In this document: positions 1 to 8,479 of the stretch, in pieces
How the letters are laid out: each line of letters begins with the position of its first letter
Numbering within the stretch: the stretch's first letter is position 1
Assembly (NCBI RefSeq): GCF_002160025.1
Contig: NZ_NFJU01000023.1
Location: 1-64,000, forward strand
DNA: 64,000 nucleotides
Source: Anaeromassilibacillus sp. An200
GTDB taxonomy: Bacteria > Bacillota > Clostridia > Oscillospirales > Acutalibacteraceae
Reading direction: 5' to 3'
Notes under the pieces: generated by a model
The model's input: the letters and a program-made list of their open reading frames with translations, nothing else
What the model was told of the DNA's origin: nothing
Database searches by the model: none
Position numbers and translations under genes: made by a program

Positions 1-119
1 CTTCGCTGGCAGTGTACGACACTACCATGCACTGTCTGACACTACACGGAGGTATTGTTTCATATTACACATATTGGAACAAGGTGTGATTAGATTTTAC
101 GCTTACGTTTGAAACACTA

Positions 120-944
120 GAGTCTGTTTTAAAACCTAGGAATTGTGTGAAAAACGATAATGTAGTAGAATGGGAACATGAAGAGACATGAAATAAATGA
201 AAAACAATGGAATAGGATCAAGGACAAGTTCCCGCATGAGAGAAAACCGCAAGGAGGGCGTCCCGGCAAAAGCAACCTTGCAATGCTTAACGCAATTCCA
301 TGCTGGCTGAACATGGGGATTCCATGCGGGATTTGCTGGAGCCATTCGGCCCATAGCAAAGCGTATACAGCCGGTTTCGGGCCTGGACAAAAGCCGGAGT
401 ATGGGAAAATATCTTTACAGCCCTGATCGAGCGGGATTTGGTGGACGAAACAACGCTGATGCTGGACAGCACTACAATCAAGGTTCACCAACACGCTAGT
501 GGGGCTAAAAAGGGGGATATCGCGAGAAGCGGGCGGAGCAGGGGAGGCTGGACCACGAAAGTCCATGCGGTAACGGATGAACTTGGGAATCCATTGCGCT
601 TTTTGCTTTCCAGTGGGAACCGTAATGATATCCACATGGCGCAGACACTGTTGGAACCTTTTGCTTTAAACGGCAAACTCATTCTGGCGGATAATGGCTA
701 TGACAGCAATAAATTTGTACATTGGTTGGAAGAACGGGGGAAATTGTGGTGATTCCCAGCCGCATCATTGCCAAACATCCCAGAAAAACAGACTAGCACA
801 CATATAAAGAGCATCATCTGGTGGAAAACCTTTCCCTCAAGCTGAAAATAATCGCCGTTTTGCCACCAGGTATGAGAAGAAAATTCTCTATTTTCACGCT
901 GTTGTTGTCTTGTTTGGTTACTTTGATGGTTTTAAAACAGACTC
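120..944 (+). mobile_element. Degenerate IS5-family (IS427-like) insertion sequence
   Basis: Perfect terminal inverted repeats are visible. The left end (120-136) begins GAGTCTGTTTTAAAACC and the right end (928-944) is its exact reverse complement. Both ends are flanked by TA (118-119 and 945-946), and the context CTAG suits the TA target duplication of the IS427 group. The 825-bp span fits that group. The internal transposase is broken, so the copy cannot move unaided but could be mobilised in trans because both ends are intact. Confidence 0.85.
178..930 (+). pseudogene. Broken IS5/IS427-type DDE transposase
   Basis: The reading frame is split. The first part (178-about 330) gives the N-terminal DUF4096-like start, with the motif RPGKSNLAMLNAI. 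The second part (438-752) gives the first catalytic aspartate in MLDSTTIKVHQH and the second in LADNGYDSN. After a frame change at about 745 the region continues as VVIPSRIIAKHPRK, then an in-frame stop, then HLVENL with the expected glutamate, then RRFATRYEKK. The three DDE residues lie in three disrupted segments, so no active enzyme can be made. IS427 transposases are often made by programmed frameshift, but several breaks here are plain decay. Confidence 0.8.
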
Positions 945-1227
945 TAGTTAATAATTTCTAAGATAAATTTTTCAACTATAAGATATTACTCTTATTTTGC
1001 ATGCCCTACTTTATGGAAGAGTAGTATAGTTCCCTGGACGATAATTCTGATTTATGCTTATCTAAAATATGAGATCAGCATTCAATGGAGTAATATATAA
1101 AGCTGTTGAAGATGCCTCCAATACTGATTCATTCCGCTCATATCAAAATCTGTAAAAGAATTATTATACTCTACTTTTTCGTAACTGTCGATGTGATGTT
1201 TTATATAAGTGCTTTTAAGTTCCAAAA

Positions 1228-1962
1228 TTATCGATCTCCACCAGATAAATTTAGGTTTATACCAGTTATATAATTGGATGCCTCAGACAACAAAAACATA
1301 ATGCTATCCACCACTTCTTGTTTTGTAATATTGCGCTGCATAGTACATTGATTTGCTGTCATTTCTACAATTCTACTATCAATGTTTTTTAAAAATCTGG
1401 TCTCAATCATATTGGGAGAAATCCCGTTAATTGAAATACCTTTTCCGCTATATTCACTGGCAGCACTTTTTAGAAGTCCCCACAGTGCATATTTTGCAAT
1501 CACATAGTCAGACATAAATTTTGGAGGTATACCAAGTGTAGACGCAGATAGCATAGCAACCACTTTTCCTCGTCGTAACTTTGCCATTTTAGGAAGAAAT
1601 ACTTTGAATATTTGGGCAAGAGCATTTACCTGCACCGTTAACTCCTTAACAGTTTTTTCCCAGTCGAATTTACTCAATTTGGTATATTCAAATGCTACTG
1701 CTGCCAAATGTAAAATATGTGTCGGTTGTATATCTTCAGAAGCTAATTGCTCTATCCATTTTGATGTAGCAGCCGCACTACTCAAATCACATTGATAGAG
1801 ACGAAGGGAGAGATGCTTAAAGCTAGATTGCAGTTCTTCCAGTTGATTGACAGTTCTGTAATATTGACAAAGAACCAATGCTGGCATTCTATTTCCTTCC
1901 AGCCGGCGTAAAAACTCAATACCAAGATCGGAAGATGCGCCTGTAATAAGATATGTATCCAT
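1228..1962 (-). CDS. SDR-family oxidoreductase (3-oxoacyl-ACP reductase-like)
   Basis: Short-chain dehydrogenase of 244 aa, the usual length for a FabG-like ketoreductase. The N-terminal nucleotide-binding loop reads TGASSDLG, with Asp where most members have Gly. Catalytic Ser (LSAST, about residue 140) and the YVIAK (YxxxK) pair are present, and the C-terminus has the NLSGGD motif. The ATG at 1960-1962 follows AAGGAG at good spacing. It lies 19 bp after the MaoC gene and in the same cluster as an acyl carrier protein. The likely role is reduction of a 3-oxo or 2-oxo acyl thioester, using NAD(P)H. The exact substrate cannot be read from the sequence. Confidence 0.85.
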   Translation of the reverse strand: MDTYLITGASSDLGIEFLRRLEGNRMPALVLCQYYRTVNQLEELQSSFKHLSLRLYQCDLSSAAATSKWIEQLASEDIQPTHILHLAAVAFEYTKLSKFDWEKTVKELTVQVNALAQIFKVFLPKMAKLRRGKVVAMLSASTLGIPPKFMSDYVIAKYALWGLLKSAASEYSGKGISINGISPNMIETRFLKNIDSRIVEMTANQCTMQRNITKQEVVDSIMFLLSEASNYITGINLNLSGGDR

Positions 1963-1981
1963 AGCAATTACGCTCCTTTTC

Positions 1982-2407
1982 TTATTCCAATACCTTTATT
2001 TTGAGCTTGGCTTTAGACACTATCTTACCATGCTGATTGGTAATTTTGGAGCCAAGTTCCGCAATTCGAAAGCGTGTATCAATGGACTTTATTACTCCTG
2101 TAATTTTTAGAGTATCTCCAATATATACGGGTCTTGGCCACTGAATGCACGCCTCCAAAAAAAGGCATCGCTTTCCAGGCAAATAAACACCAACCAAAGT
2201 TGAATAAAAGGAAGCGGTACACATACCATATACCACACAATCGTCAAATCCCTTTGCTTGCGCATACTCCGTATCCAAATGAAGTGGATTAACATCTCCG
2301 GACAATATGGTAAATAGTGCTTGTTTATCTGCTGTTATAGAAACAGTAAATTGTTCCTGTTGGCCAACCTGTAAATCTTCTAGTGCAAAATCATTGTACT
2401 GTTTCAT
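1982..2407 (-). CDS. MaoC-like hot-dog dehydratase/hydratase
   Basis: 141-aa single hot-dog domain. The motif GDVNPLHLD carries the Asp and His expected in the R-specific enoyl hydratase/MaoC active site. It is followed by AKGFDDCVVYGM, where Tyr replaces the His of the usual 'HGM'. I chose the ATG at 2407 because GAGAAGG lies just upstream; a longer upstream reading lacks a ribosome site. It is transcribed with the SDR 19 bp downstream. Such proteins add or remove water from 2-enoyl/3-hydroxyacyl thioesters. In this cluster it would act on the ACP-bound acyl group before transfer. Confidence 0.8.
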   Translation of the reverse strand: MKQYNDFALEDLQVGQQEQFTVSITADKQALFTILSGDVNPLHLDTEYAQAKGFDDCVVYGMCTASFYSTLVGVYLPGKRCLFLEACIQWPRPVYIGDTLKITGVIKSIDTRFRIAELGSKITNQHGKIVSKAKLKIKVLE

Positions 2408-2829
2408 TGTTATCCTTCTCCCAGTATATAAATTAACACATATATACTTCCAATATTGCAATCTCCGTGTTTATATTTGAAAGCAAGGATCAATTGTGTT
2501 TTGAAATTTTACAAAACCTTTCTGAAAAATTTTTTATTTGAATTAGGTAATAATTTTCAATATCTTAAATCTCGTGATCAGAAAATCTTGCGAAAACTGC
2601 TCTTGAAATGCAGGTGTTAAAAATGGAAAGAAAAATTTTTTATTACTAATGTATGTGTGTGAAAAATCACGTCATCAAAAAATGATCTTCTAAAATCTGA
2701 AAGATATAATCAGATGTATAGCAACAATAATGAAAAATATCGTGAGTTTCATTAAATGTAGAAAAACATGATTTATCGTATGTTTTTTTACAATAAAGTT
2801 TTTAATTTTATATCTCCTTACCCTATCTT
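2408..2829. other. AT-rich spacer without recognisable genes
   Basis: No reading frame with a ribosome binding site and no family similarity could be seen on either strand. The stretch is very AT-rich and lies between the MaoC gene and the end of the broken SGNH gene. It probably holds the promoter of the MaoC-SDR pair, but I cannot point to a convincing -35/-10 pair. Confidence 0.5.
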
Positions 2830-4190
2830 AATATAGGTAATTCCTGCATCTAAAAAGGAATCAAATATAATAGAATCATTAATATGTTGATTTACACTGT
2901 CGTAAACGACAATATTTAATCCTATACGATTTGAACTATATTTTTTCCATCAATCATGATGATGCTAACGTTTTCTGTATATCATCTTGCACTTTTTGCA
3001 TAGTATTTCATTTGAAAGAACCTCGTTATATTCCAAGTTATATTCCAAACAATTTTGTTCCGGATTATCGTTACCATCGGAAAGCTTTTCATAAATTACT
3101 TGACCGTCTTGCCAAATTCCAATAAAGCTTTTACGATAACCGTTTCCAACAGATAAATTGAATTAAAAACCAAGATTAGAAAGTTGAAGTGCATCGCCTA
3201 ATTTAGATATCGCATCATCCTTTGCAAAAATAATTACAGTGTATCCTTCCTTGCTATCTTGTATCAAATTTAAGTGATCCGGTAAATTCTGGCTATATAG
3301 AAAATCATATTATGCTTTTCACGCTGATAATGCTCTAGGGCTTCATCCAGATATTAATATGCTGGATCTGCTAGATGATCTGGGAGATCATAGTTTTCAT
3401 GTAAATAGCCAGAAAAATACTGACTTGCCTTATTCGCACTATAAAAACTGAAATGTACAGCATCATTAAAATCATTATAATACATCAAACCGCATTTATG
3501 TAGCTGCGGAACTTAAGTTCAAATCAATATAATCCAAATTATTTTCCTCAGCACATTTTTCGATAGTTTGATATTTTTCTAATGACCATAAACCATTATT
3601 TGACATACTATAGTCTACTCTATTTTTCCATGTAACGGCTCAAATTCAAAAAATAATCCTCATACTCATTTTCAATACTGTTAAAAAGTCATCTTTCGCG
3701 ATATTTAATAATTAAAAATTAAATAACTAAAAGAGTCATTTAAATAATCATTAGGACTTTAGATAAGATTTCAATTTTATCAAATGAAAATTCAATTACA
3801 TCTGATATAATTCAAGTTCTAGCATGAGAACTTTCCCTAAACACAGATTCAACTTCAATAAGTTTATATATTTAGGTTTTTGCTTTTTAACTTTTCCAAT
3901 AGCAAAAGATAATCAGATAAAAAATCAGAATCAAATCCAACTCCTGCGCTAAATGAACTGTTTCATATGATTCATACAGTTCCATGGGGGGAAAATTCAC
4001 TAATATTAGGTCTGAAACCAATTGTAATAATATCTAAAAAATTTTCTCTTGCCCCCAGAGCGTGTGCGCTCAATATTCATGGATCAATTTCCTTGATCAT
4101 TGGAATGTCCAATGATCAAGGAAAAATTTCAGTATAAATAATAGGAAAAATGATGGAAGTAGCCATCTTTTTCCATTTAACATTTTTCAT
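2830..4190 (-). pseudogene. Broken SGNH/DltD-like acylation partner with ILEI-like C-terminal domain
   Basis: Read on the minus strand from the ATG at 4190 (MKNVKWKK), downstream of the MBOAT gene. Several separate frames can be recovered: SNNGLWSLEKYQTIEK, then DFNDAVHFSFYSANKASQYF followed by HENYDLPDHLADPAY and a stop, then DSKEGYTVIIFAKDDAIS, then GYRKSFIGIWQDGQVIYEK, and finally NRIGLNIVVYDSV. The 'DFND..HF...GA' and 'ENYDLPDH' stretches are typical of the SGNH-fold proteins that sit beside MBOAT O-acyltransferases in Clostridia. The VIIFAKDDA and GLNIVVYD stretches are typical of the ILEI-like domain attached to them. Many stops and frameshifts show that the gene is dead. N-terminal residues are mostly unreadable. 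Confidence 0.7.
4088..4124. repeat. 17-bp perfect inverted repeat with 3-nt loop
   Basis: The left arm (4088-4104) and right arm (4108-4124) are exact reverse complements around an ATG loop. It lies inside the decayed SGNH gene, about 75 bp downstream of the MBOAT stop. There is no T-run on either side, so it is not a typical intrinsic terminator. It could still stall transcripts or be the remnant of a small inserted palindromic element. Confidence 0.8.
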
Positions 4191-4196
4191 TTTCTT

Positions 4197-5723
4197 TTAG
4201 AATCCTCCGTAAATAAAGTTTGCCGGATTATATCCTTCTCCGTACATACCAAATACCAATATTGCTACAAACAATGCAATCCATAGAATCCATCGACAAG
4301 CCAGATTTTGCTTGGCAATCATAGCACGAACAGAACCTCTTTGCTGGTATTTCGAAATAATAAACATGAAGATCAGCCCGAAAACTAGAACCCAAAAGTC
4401 TGGTTGATCCAAACCCAACTGGAATAGGGAGCCGTCTACCAGTATCCATGGATTATAAACAAAAGAATTTCTCCACATGTTTAGTGCAGTCAATAAGCTT
4501 TCAGCTGGTTGAACAGAACACACCAATGCAAAAAGGAGAAAAGTCCGGATCTGTCCCAACACTGTCCAGCTTTCTGCTTGTGTGTTCACGTGCAGAAACT
4601 TTTTTAGATGGTCAAAAATAGGTTTTAGCATCAATCCACCAACAATGACCATAAATGTAGCTAATCCCCAGAAAATCCATCGGTAGCTGCCTCCGTGCCA
4701 AAATCCGCAGACCAGCCAAACGAACAATGTTCCCAGATATGTGGGATATGCCTTTGCCGCCTTCTTTCCTCCATGTTTTTGACAAAAAGCACGAAACTTT
4801 GTAGCTGTGGAGGACATCAAAAACGGATACATAATATAATCCTTCAGCCAAACACCTAGAGTGATGTGCCAACGGCGCCACAATTCTGACATACTAGTAG
4901 AGAAAAATGGTGTGCGGAAATTCTCTGGCAAAGTAACGCCAAATAGTTGTGCTGTTCCCAACACAATATCCATTCCACCGCTGAAATCTGCGTAGAGTTG
5001 AAGAATATAAGCAATTGCGCCAATCCAGATGTAAATGCCTGTTGGTGTCCATGTTCCTTCTGAGCCACCATTATAGATTGTGTCTACTATAATCCTCAAA
5101 CGCTCAGCTAATACAAGTTTCTTGAACACCCCCCAAAGAAAACGCTGCACGCCAAAGCAAAAGGTTTCATACTGAAATGGATGGCCTTGCCAAAGCGCAT
5201 CTGCGGTTTCTTCATACCGAGCAATTGGACCAGATACCATTTGTGGAAAAAAGCCAGCATACAAAAGCAGACGAAGTGGTTTTTTCTCCGGTTGAATTTT
5301 TCCCCAATGCACATCCAACACATAGCTAACCAGCATCAATGTATAATACGACATTGCCATTGGCGAAACCCAATTTAGGTATTCTAAATGTTCTGATTTT
5401 CCCAAAAAAGAGAGCAAGTAATTTGCATTAATAATGAAAAAAGAATTTTCTTTCACAATGACCAAGGCAGCTAGTTCTGCGCCAACCGTTATCCTGCAGA
5501 TCCACTTTGATTGTTTTTTATTCCTATAGAGCAGTCTAGCACCCCCATATGCCAAAAGAACCTGGGCGGCAAAACAGAGATACAGCTGCCAACTGCTTCC
5601 TGCAATTATAAAAAATGCGCTTCCAATCAGTAAAACAAACCAACGGCCTCTTCGTGGAAACACATAGTAGAATGCAACCATAAGGCCTACAAATATGAAA
5701 AACCAAAATGATATGATCGACAT
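4197..5723 (-). CDS. MBOAT-family membrane O-acyltransferase (AlgI/DltB-like)
   Basis: 508-aa multi-pass membrane protein, normal length for the AlgI/DltB/PatA group. Family marks are FPQMVSGPIARY (about 159-170), QLYADFSGGMDI (242-253), ELWRRWHITLG with His286, and FWHGGSYRW with the presumed catalytic His343. These enzymes take an acyl group from a carrier on the cytoplasmic side and pass it to an extracellular glycan or to an SGNH partner. The acyl carrier protein gene is immediately upstream, 18 bp away. The SGNH partner immediately downstream is broken, so the outward step may be lost or served by a gene elsewhere. Confidence 0.93.
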   Translation of the reverse strand: MSIISFWFFIFVGLMVAFYYVFPRRGRWFVLLIGSAFFIIAGSSWQLYLCFAAQVLLAYGGARLLYRNKKQSKWICRITVGAELAALVIVKENSFFIINANYLLSFLGKSEHLEYLNWVSPMAMSYYTLMLVSYVLDVHWGKIQPEKKPLRLLLYAGFFPQMVSGPIARYEETADALWQGHPFQYETFCFGVQRFLWGVFKKLVLAERLRIIVDTIYNGGSEGTWTPTGIYIWIGAIAYILQLYADFSGGMDIVLGTAQLFGVTLPENFRTPFFSTSMSELWRRWHITLGVWLKDYIMYPFLMSSTATKFRAFCQKHGGKKAAKAYPTYLGTLFVWLVCGFWHGGSYRWIFWGLATFMVIVGGLMLKPIFDHLKKFLHVNTQAESWTVLGQIRTFLLFALVCSVQPAESLLTALNMWRNSFVYNPWILVDGSLFQLGLDQPDFWVLVFGLIFMFIISKYQQRGSVRAMIAKQNLACRWILWIALFVAILVFGMYGEGYNPANFIYGGF

Positions 5724-5741
5724 GGATAATAACTCCTTGGA

Positions 5742-5987
5742 TTATTTTGTTGCGCGGTTAGCAATTATGGTAACCATTTCGCCTACGTTCTTCATAGAAG
5801 TCGTTTCTCCAAGAGTAAATTTCATTCCAAATTCTGATTCAACGGCTACGACCAAATTAATGTGCTCTAGGCTATCCCATTCTTCGATATCTGCAGAGGT
5901 GGTATTTTCATTGACCACAATACTTTCATCGTCAAAAACGTCCTGAAAAACCTTGTTGAGTCTCTCATAAATCTCATTCTTTATCAT
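5742..5987 (-). CDS. Acyl carrier protein
   Basis: 81-aa four-helix carrier with the phosphopantetheine site EEWDSLEHINL; Ser39 is the attachment residue. Conserved flanking positions are present (EFGMKF in helix III). It is a dedicated carrier rather than the housekeeping AcpP, because it sits between the FkbH-like gene (5 bp upstream) and the MBOAT gene (18 bp downstream) in one transcription unit. It probably carries the glyceryl- or hydroxyacyl-type group made by the cluster. A phosphopantetheinyl transferase is not in the window. Confidence 0.93.
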   Translation of the reverse strand: MIKNEIYERLNKVFQDVFDDESIVVNENTTSADIEEWDSLEHINLVVAVESEFGMKFTLGETTSMKNVGEMVTIIANRATK

Positions 5988-5992
5988 TTAAA

Positions 5993-7777
5993 TTACTCCT
6001 TTTCTTCGTTGATTTGAATTTGCAAATCTTTTGGTTGGTATTCCGAAGGGATCTCTAATGTCCAAACGGTATTTCCCTGTTTATCCTCCTGTTGCTTTGT
6101 GAAACCTTGCATCTGGTAAAATTCTTTTACCATTGCATTTTTTGCTGTAGGATAATAATAGCCGTAAACTCGCGTTATTTTCATTTGACAGGCGGTTCGT
6201 ACCAATTCCTTCATCATGGCAAATTCCATTCCACGTTTCAAAACTCGGCAAGACATCAACCACAAACGGATATGAAGATCCGTCCCCTGGCGTTCGCCCA
6301 TGATAACGCTGACAACTCCGTTGTCTCCAAACTTATCCTGTAGTTTTCCATATAATGTAATATAGGAATTTTCTTCTGCAAAGTGCTTGATTTCTTCCTG
6401 TGTACAACGCAATGTGGTTAAATTGAACTGGTTACTCTTATTCGTTAGCTGTGCAATCCTCTCATAATAAACCGGCTGAAAGGAACGAATTTCTGCTTTC
6501 ATTTCCAAAGAGCGAAGGTACTCATTATAATCAGTGAATGAAGCTTGCTGTCGTACACGTGCAGCGTTTTCTCGATACATTTCCCCACGAGCTAGATCGT
6601 CTTTTGTTAGTGATGTAACTTCAAAATATCCTTCCCGATCGATCGCATGAATATAATGTTCCGGAGTCTGAAGTTCCGGAATAGCCCCTTGTGGGAATGT
6701 CTGGCGGATAATCTCCCGTTCAGCTGGATTGTCATCTATAAATACAAAGGATTCTGGAAGCAGAGAAAGCTCAGAAGCCATGGTACGAAGATTTTCATTC
6801 TTTGGCTCCCAATTCGCCTTGATAGAAATGAAATCCTCTGGTTTTAAAATATTTCCAGGGTTTTGTAATCCGGCAAGCGCATTCTCCTCTTCGTTCTTGC
6901 TGATAATATTGAGAATCACACCGATCTGCTGATGAGCTTTCAAATACTGCTGGAATTCTGCATACATCTGCCCTACAGAAGTTTCCTGCCCAATCTGAAT
7001 GTTTTCAGGACCGTCGTCTCCTACAACACCACCCCAAAGTGTATTATCTAGATCCAATGCAAAGGCTTTTTTGTTTTTTCCATAAATAGATTTTATAATA
7101 TTTGCAACACTTTGTGCTAATCTGGGAATGGCAGGGAGAGCTAAAGCATATTTATACATATGCCAGTAGAACGGATCACTCCATGCCTCCAATCCATAAT
7201 TTGCAGAAAGCCAGTTGAGGTCATTGAGATAAAAATTTGGATGTGCTTGCGCATATTCTGCAAACATCAGGTTTAAACAAGTTAGAAAATGCACTTTACC
7301 CTGTTCCAAAACAGCATCAGCATTTCCTAACAGGCGCCAGTAGGGATATTCAAAATTGTTTTGTATGATTGGACAACAGTAATCCACAGACAACTTTTCC
7401 CACATAGCCGAAAAATGCGCATATTCTTCTTGTAACAAAGCATTTACTGTTTCTTTGGTATCTCCTACCTGAGGAAAAGAGGTAATGTTGCGGTTAGAAG
7501 TATGAATGAAAATAATATCTGGTTGGAATTCTGTCAGTTCTGGTGTTTTAAACATAGCATCCTGCCAATACTGTCCATATTCCGACTCATAGAATTTTGC
7601 ACGTATCCCATAGGAAAGAAGATACAATTCCAACATTTTTCGGATATCTGTAGTTGTGGAACCGCCTAGAATCGCAATGCGTTTGTCCAACCATTGTGTT
7701 TCCTGAGCAAACAGCTCCCGCCGTAGGGATTTATATTTACGGAGTAGGGTTTCCGGTGTATATGTGTTTAAATCCAT
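5993..7777 (-). CDS. FkbH-like HAD-IIIC protein (glyceryl-ACP-type loading enzyme)
   Basis: 594 aa, the expected size for full-length FkbH proteins. The N-terminal SGNH-like region has ILGGSTTTDI (36-45). The HAD motif I is ALDLDNTLWGG, with nucleophile Asp242 and Asp244. Later come FVFIDDNPAERE (HAD motif IV) and a C-terminal GNAT-like region (about 430-590) with NKSNQFNLTT. Studied FkbH proteins take 1,3-bisphosphoglycerate, remove phosphate and load the glyceryl unit on an ACP. The ACP gene follows 5 bp downstream, which strongly supports that role. Whether the end product is glyceryl, lactyl or another C3 acyl depends on the MaoC and SDR partners and is inference. Confidence 0.9.
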   Translation of the reverse strand: MDLNTYTPETLLRKYKSLRRELFAQETQWLDKRIAILGGSTTTDIRKMLELYLLSYGIRAKFYESEYGQYWQDAMFKTPELTEFQPDIIFIHTSNRNITSFPQVGDTKETVNALLQEEYAHFSAMWEKLSVDYCCPIIQNNFEYPYWRLLGNADAVLEQGKVHFLTCLNLMFAEYAQAHPNFYLNDLNWLSANYGLEAWSDPFYWHMYKYALALPAIPRLAQSVANIIKSIYGKNKKAFALDLDNTLWGGVVGDDGPENIQIGQETSVGQMYAEFQQYLKAHQQIGVILNIISKNEEENALAGLQNPGNILKPEDFISIKANWEPKNENLRTMASELSLLPESFVFIDDNPAEREIIRQTFPQGAIPELQTPEHYIHAIDREGYFEVTSLTKDDLARGEMYRENAARVRQQASFTDYNEYLRSLEMKAEIRSFQPVYYERIAQLTNKSNQFNLTTLRCTQEEIKHFAEENSYITLYGKLQDKFGDNGVVSVIMGERQGTDLHIRLWLMSCRVLKRGMEFAMMKELVRTACQMKITRVYGYYYPTAKNAMVKEFYQMQGFTKQQEDKQGNTVWTLEIPSEYQPKDLQIQINEEKE

Positions 7778-7908
7778 AAGCTTGCCACCTTTTTTCTAAT
7801 TCCTTTAATCCCAAAAATTTGATATTTTGCACAAATATCTTCCACATCATCCTTACACCATCGTAATAACCGCAATCGTAGACTTTTTGGTAGGGCTTGC
7901 GTTACTGC
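7768..7908 (-). pseudogene. C-terminal fragment of an upstream cluster gene
   Basis: An open frame of 46 codons with a basic C-terminal tail (SLRLRLLRWCKDDVEDICAK) ends at a TAA inside the first codons of the FkbH gene, overlapping it by 10 nt. Such tight overlap is typical of operons, so this is probably the tail of the gene that once preceded fkbH, cut off by a rearrangement near 7.91 kb. The family cannot be named from so short a piece; a glycosyltransferase is only a guess. Confidence 0.35.
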
Positions 7909-7937
7909 TCATGAGAAGATGACGTAGCCGAACCTCA

Positions 7938-7980
7938 TATTCTATGGGCGGGTTTCACCACCCATAGAATACACTTTTTC
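7938..7980 (+). terminator. Hairpin with T-run (intrinsic terminator-like)
   Basis: A 14-bp stem (7938-7951 with 7958-7971, one A/C mismatch) and a 6-nt loop are followed by CACTTTTTC. It insulates the minus-strand acylation cluster from the plus-strand genes to the right. No plus-strand gene directly upstream is intact, so it may be left over from the neighbour lost at the rearrangement. Confidence 0.6.
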
Positions 7981-7996
7981 GTCTGAACTGTCAATC

Positions 7997-8092
7997 ATGC
8001 TTGCAAAGCTGGGAATTTTTCTAATTGTTGTCACTGTTGTCAAACTAATTATTGCTGTCGTGATTTATTTTAACCGCAAGAAAGGTGGATAA
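7997..8092 (+). CDS. 31-aa single-pass membrane peptide
   Basis: The small frame begins MLAKLGIFLIVVTVVKLI and ends with a basic tail, FNRKKGG. It has one long hydrophobic helix and positive-inside residues. Its last codons contain the ribosome site of the next gene, whose ATG is 2 nt after this stop, so the two may be co-translated. No strong ribosome site precedes its own ATG, which lowers confidence. Function unknown; the shape resembles toxic or regulatory membrane peptides, but nothing else supports that. Confidence 0.4.
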   Translation: MLAKLGIFLIVVTVVKLIIAVVIYFNRKKGG

Positions 8093-8094
8093 AC

Positions 8095-8445
8095 ATGAAG
8101 CGTGCAGAAAACAAGTTCCAGCGGTCCTATATGGTCGCAAAAGCCTGCGTCGAGGAAATCAAATTCCAGCGAGCAGAGATCGAAAAGAAATATATTGCCA
8201 ACAACGGCATTGTGAATCCCGACGGCTCCGTTCCCAAATTCCTGTCCTGTATGGACAGCGACGCGGCTTTTGAAAAGGTGAATGAAGAGTGTGGCGTATT
8301 GATTATCGCCGCCGGGCTGGGAGAAGAATACTCTAGTATTGCGCAGAAGTGCAATACTAAAGCTGGCTATATTGATTTATCTTTGGCACAGTATCTGGAT
8401 GAAGCAAAGCATAGATTTGGGTATGCTGCTTTTGAATTGGACTGA
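8095..8445 (+). CDS. Hypothetical 116-aa protein
   Basis: Starts at an ATG preceded by AAAGGTGG at 8-nt spacing. It is soluble, mostly helical and charged, with two Cys (CMDSD and EECG) and no motif I recognise. It sits 2 nt after the small membrane peptide and upstream of the broken HEPN-like gene, so the three may have been one cargo unit. The codon use is richer in GC than that of the following gene. Function unknown. Confidence 0.6.
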   Translation: MKRAENKFQRSYMVAKACVEEIKFQRAEIEKKYIANNGIVNPDGSVPKFLSCMDSDAAFEKVNEECGVLIIAAGLGEEYSSIAQKCNTKAGYIDLSLAQYLDEAKHRFGYAAFELD

Positions 8446-8479
8446 TGAGCAATTTTCAGAGTATCAAAGCCGGTGTAAA

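Noticed and set aside
1-117. Short direct repeat GACACTAC twice near the window start
   Set aside because: Two 8-base copies only; too short to call an array or element end.
2931-3125. 64-aa plus-strand frame
   Set aside because: Opposite strand carries recognisable fragments of the SGNH/ILEI pseudogene, so this frame is chance.
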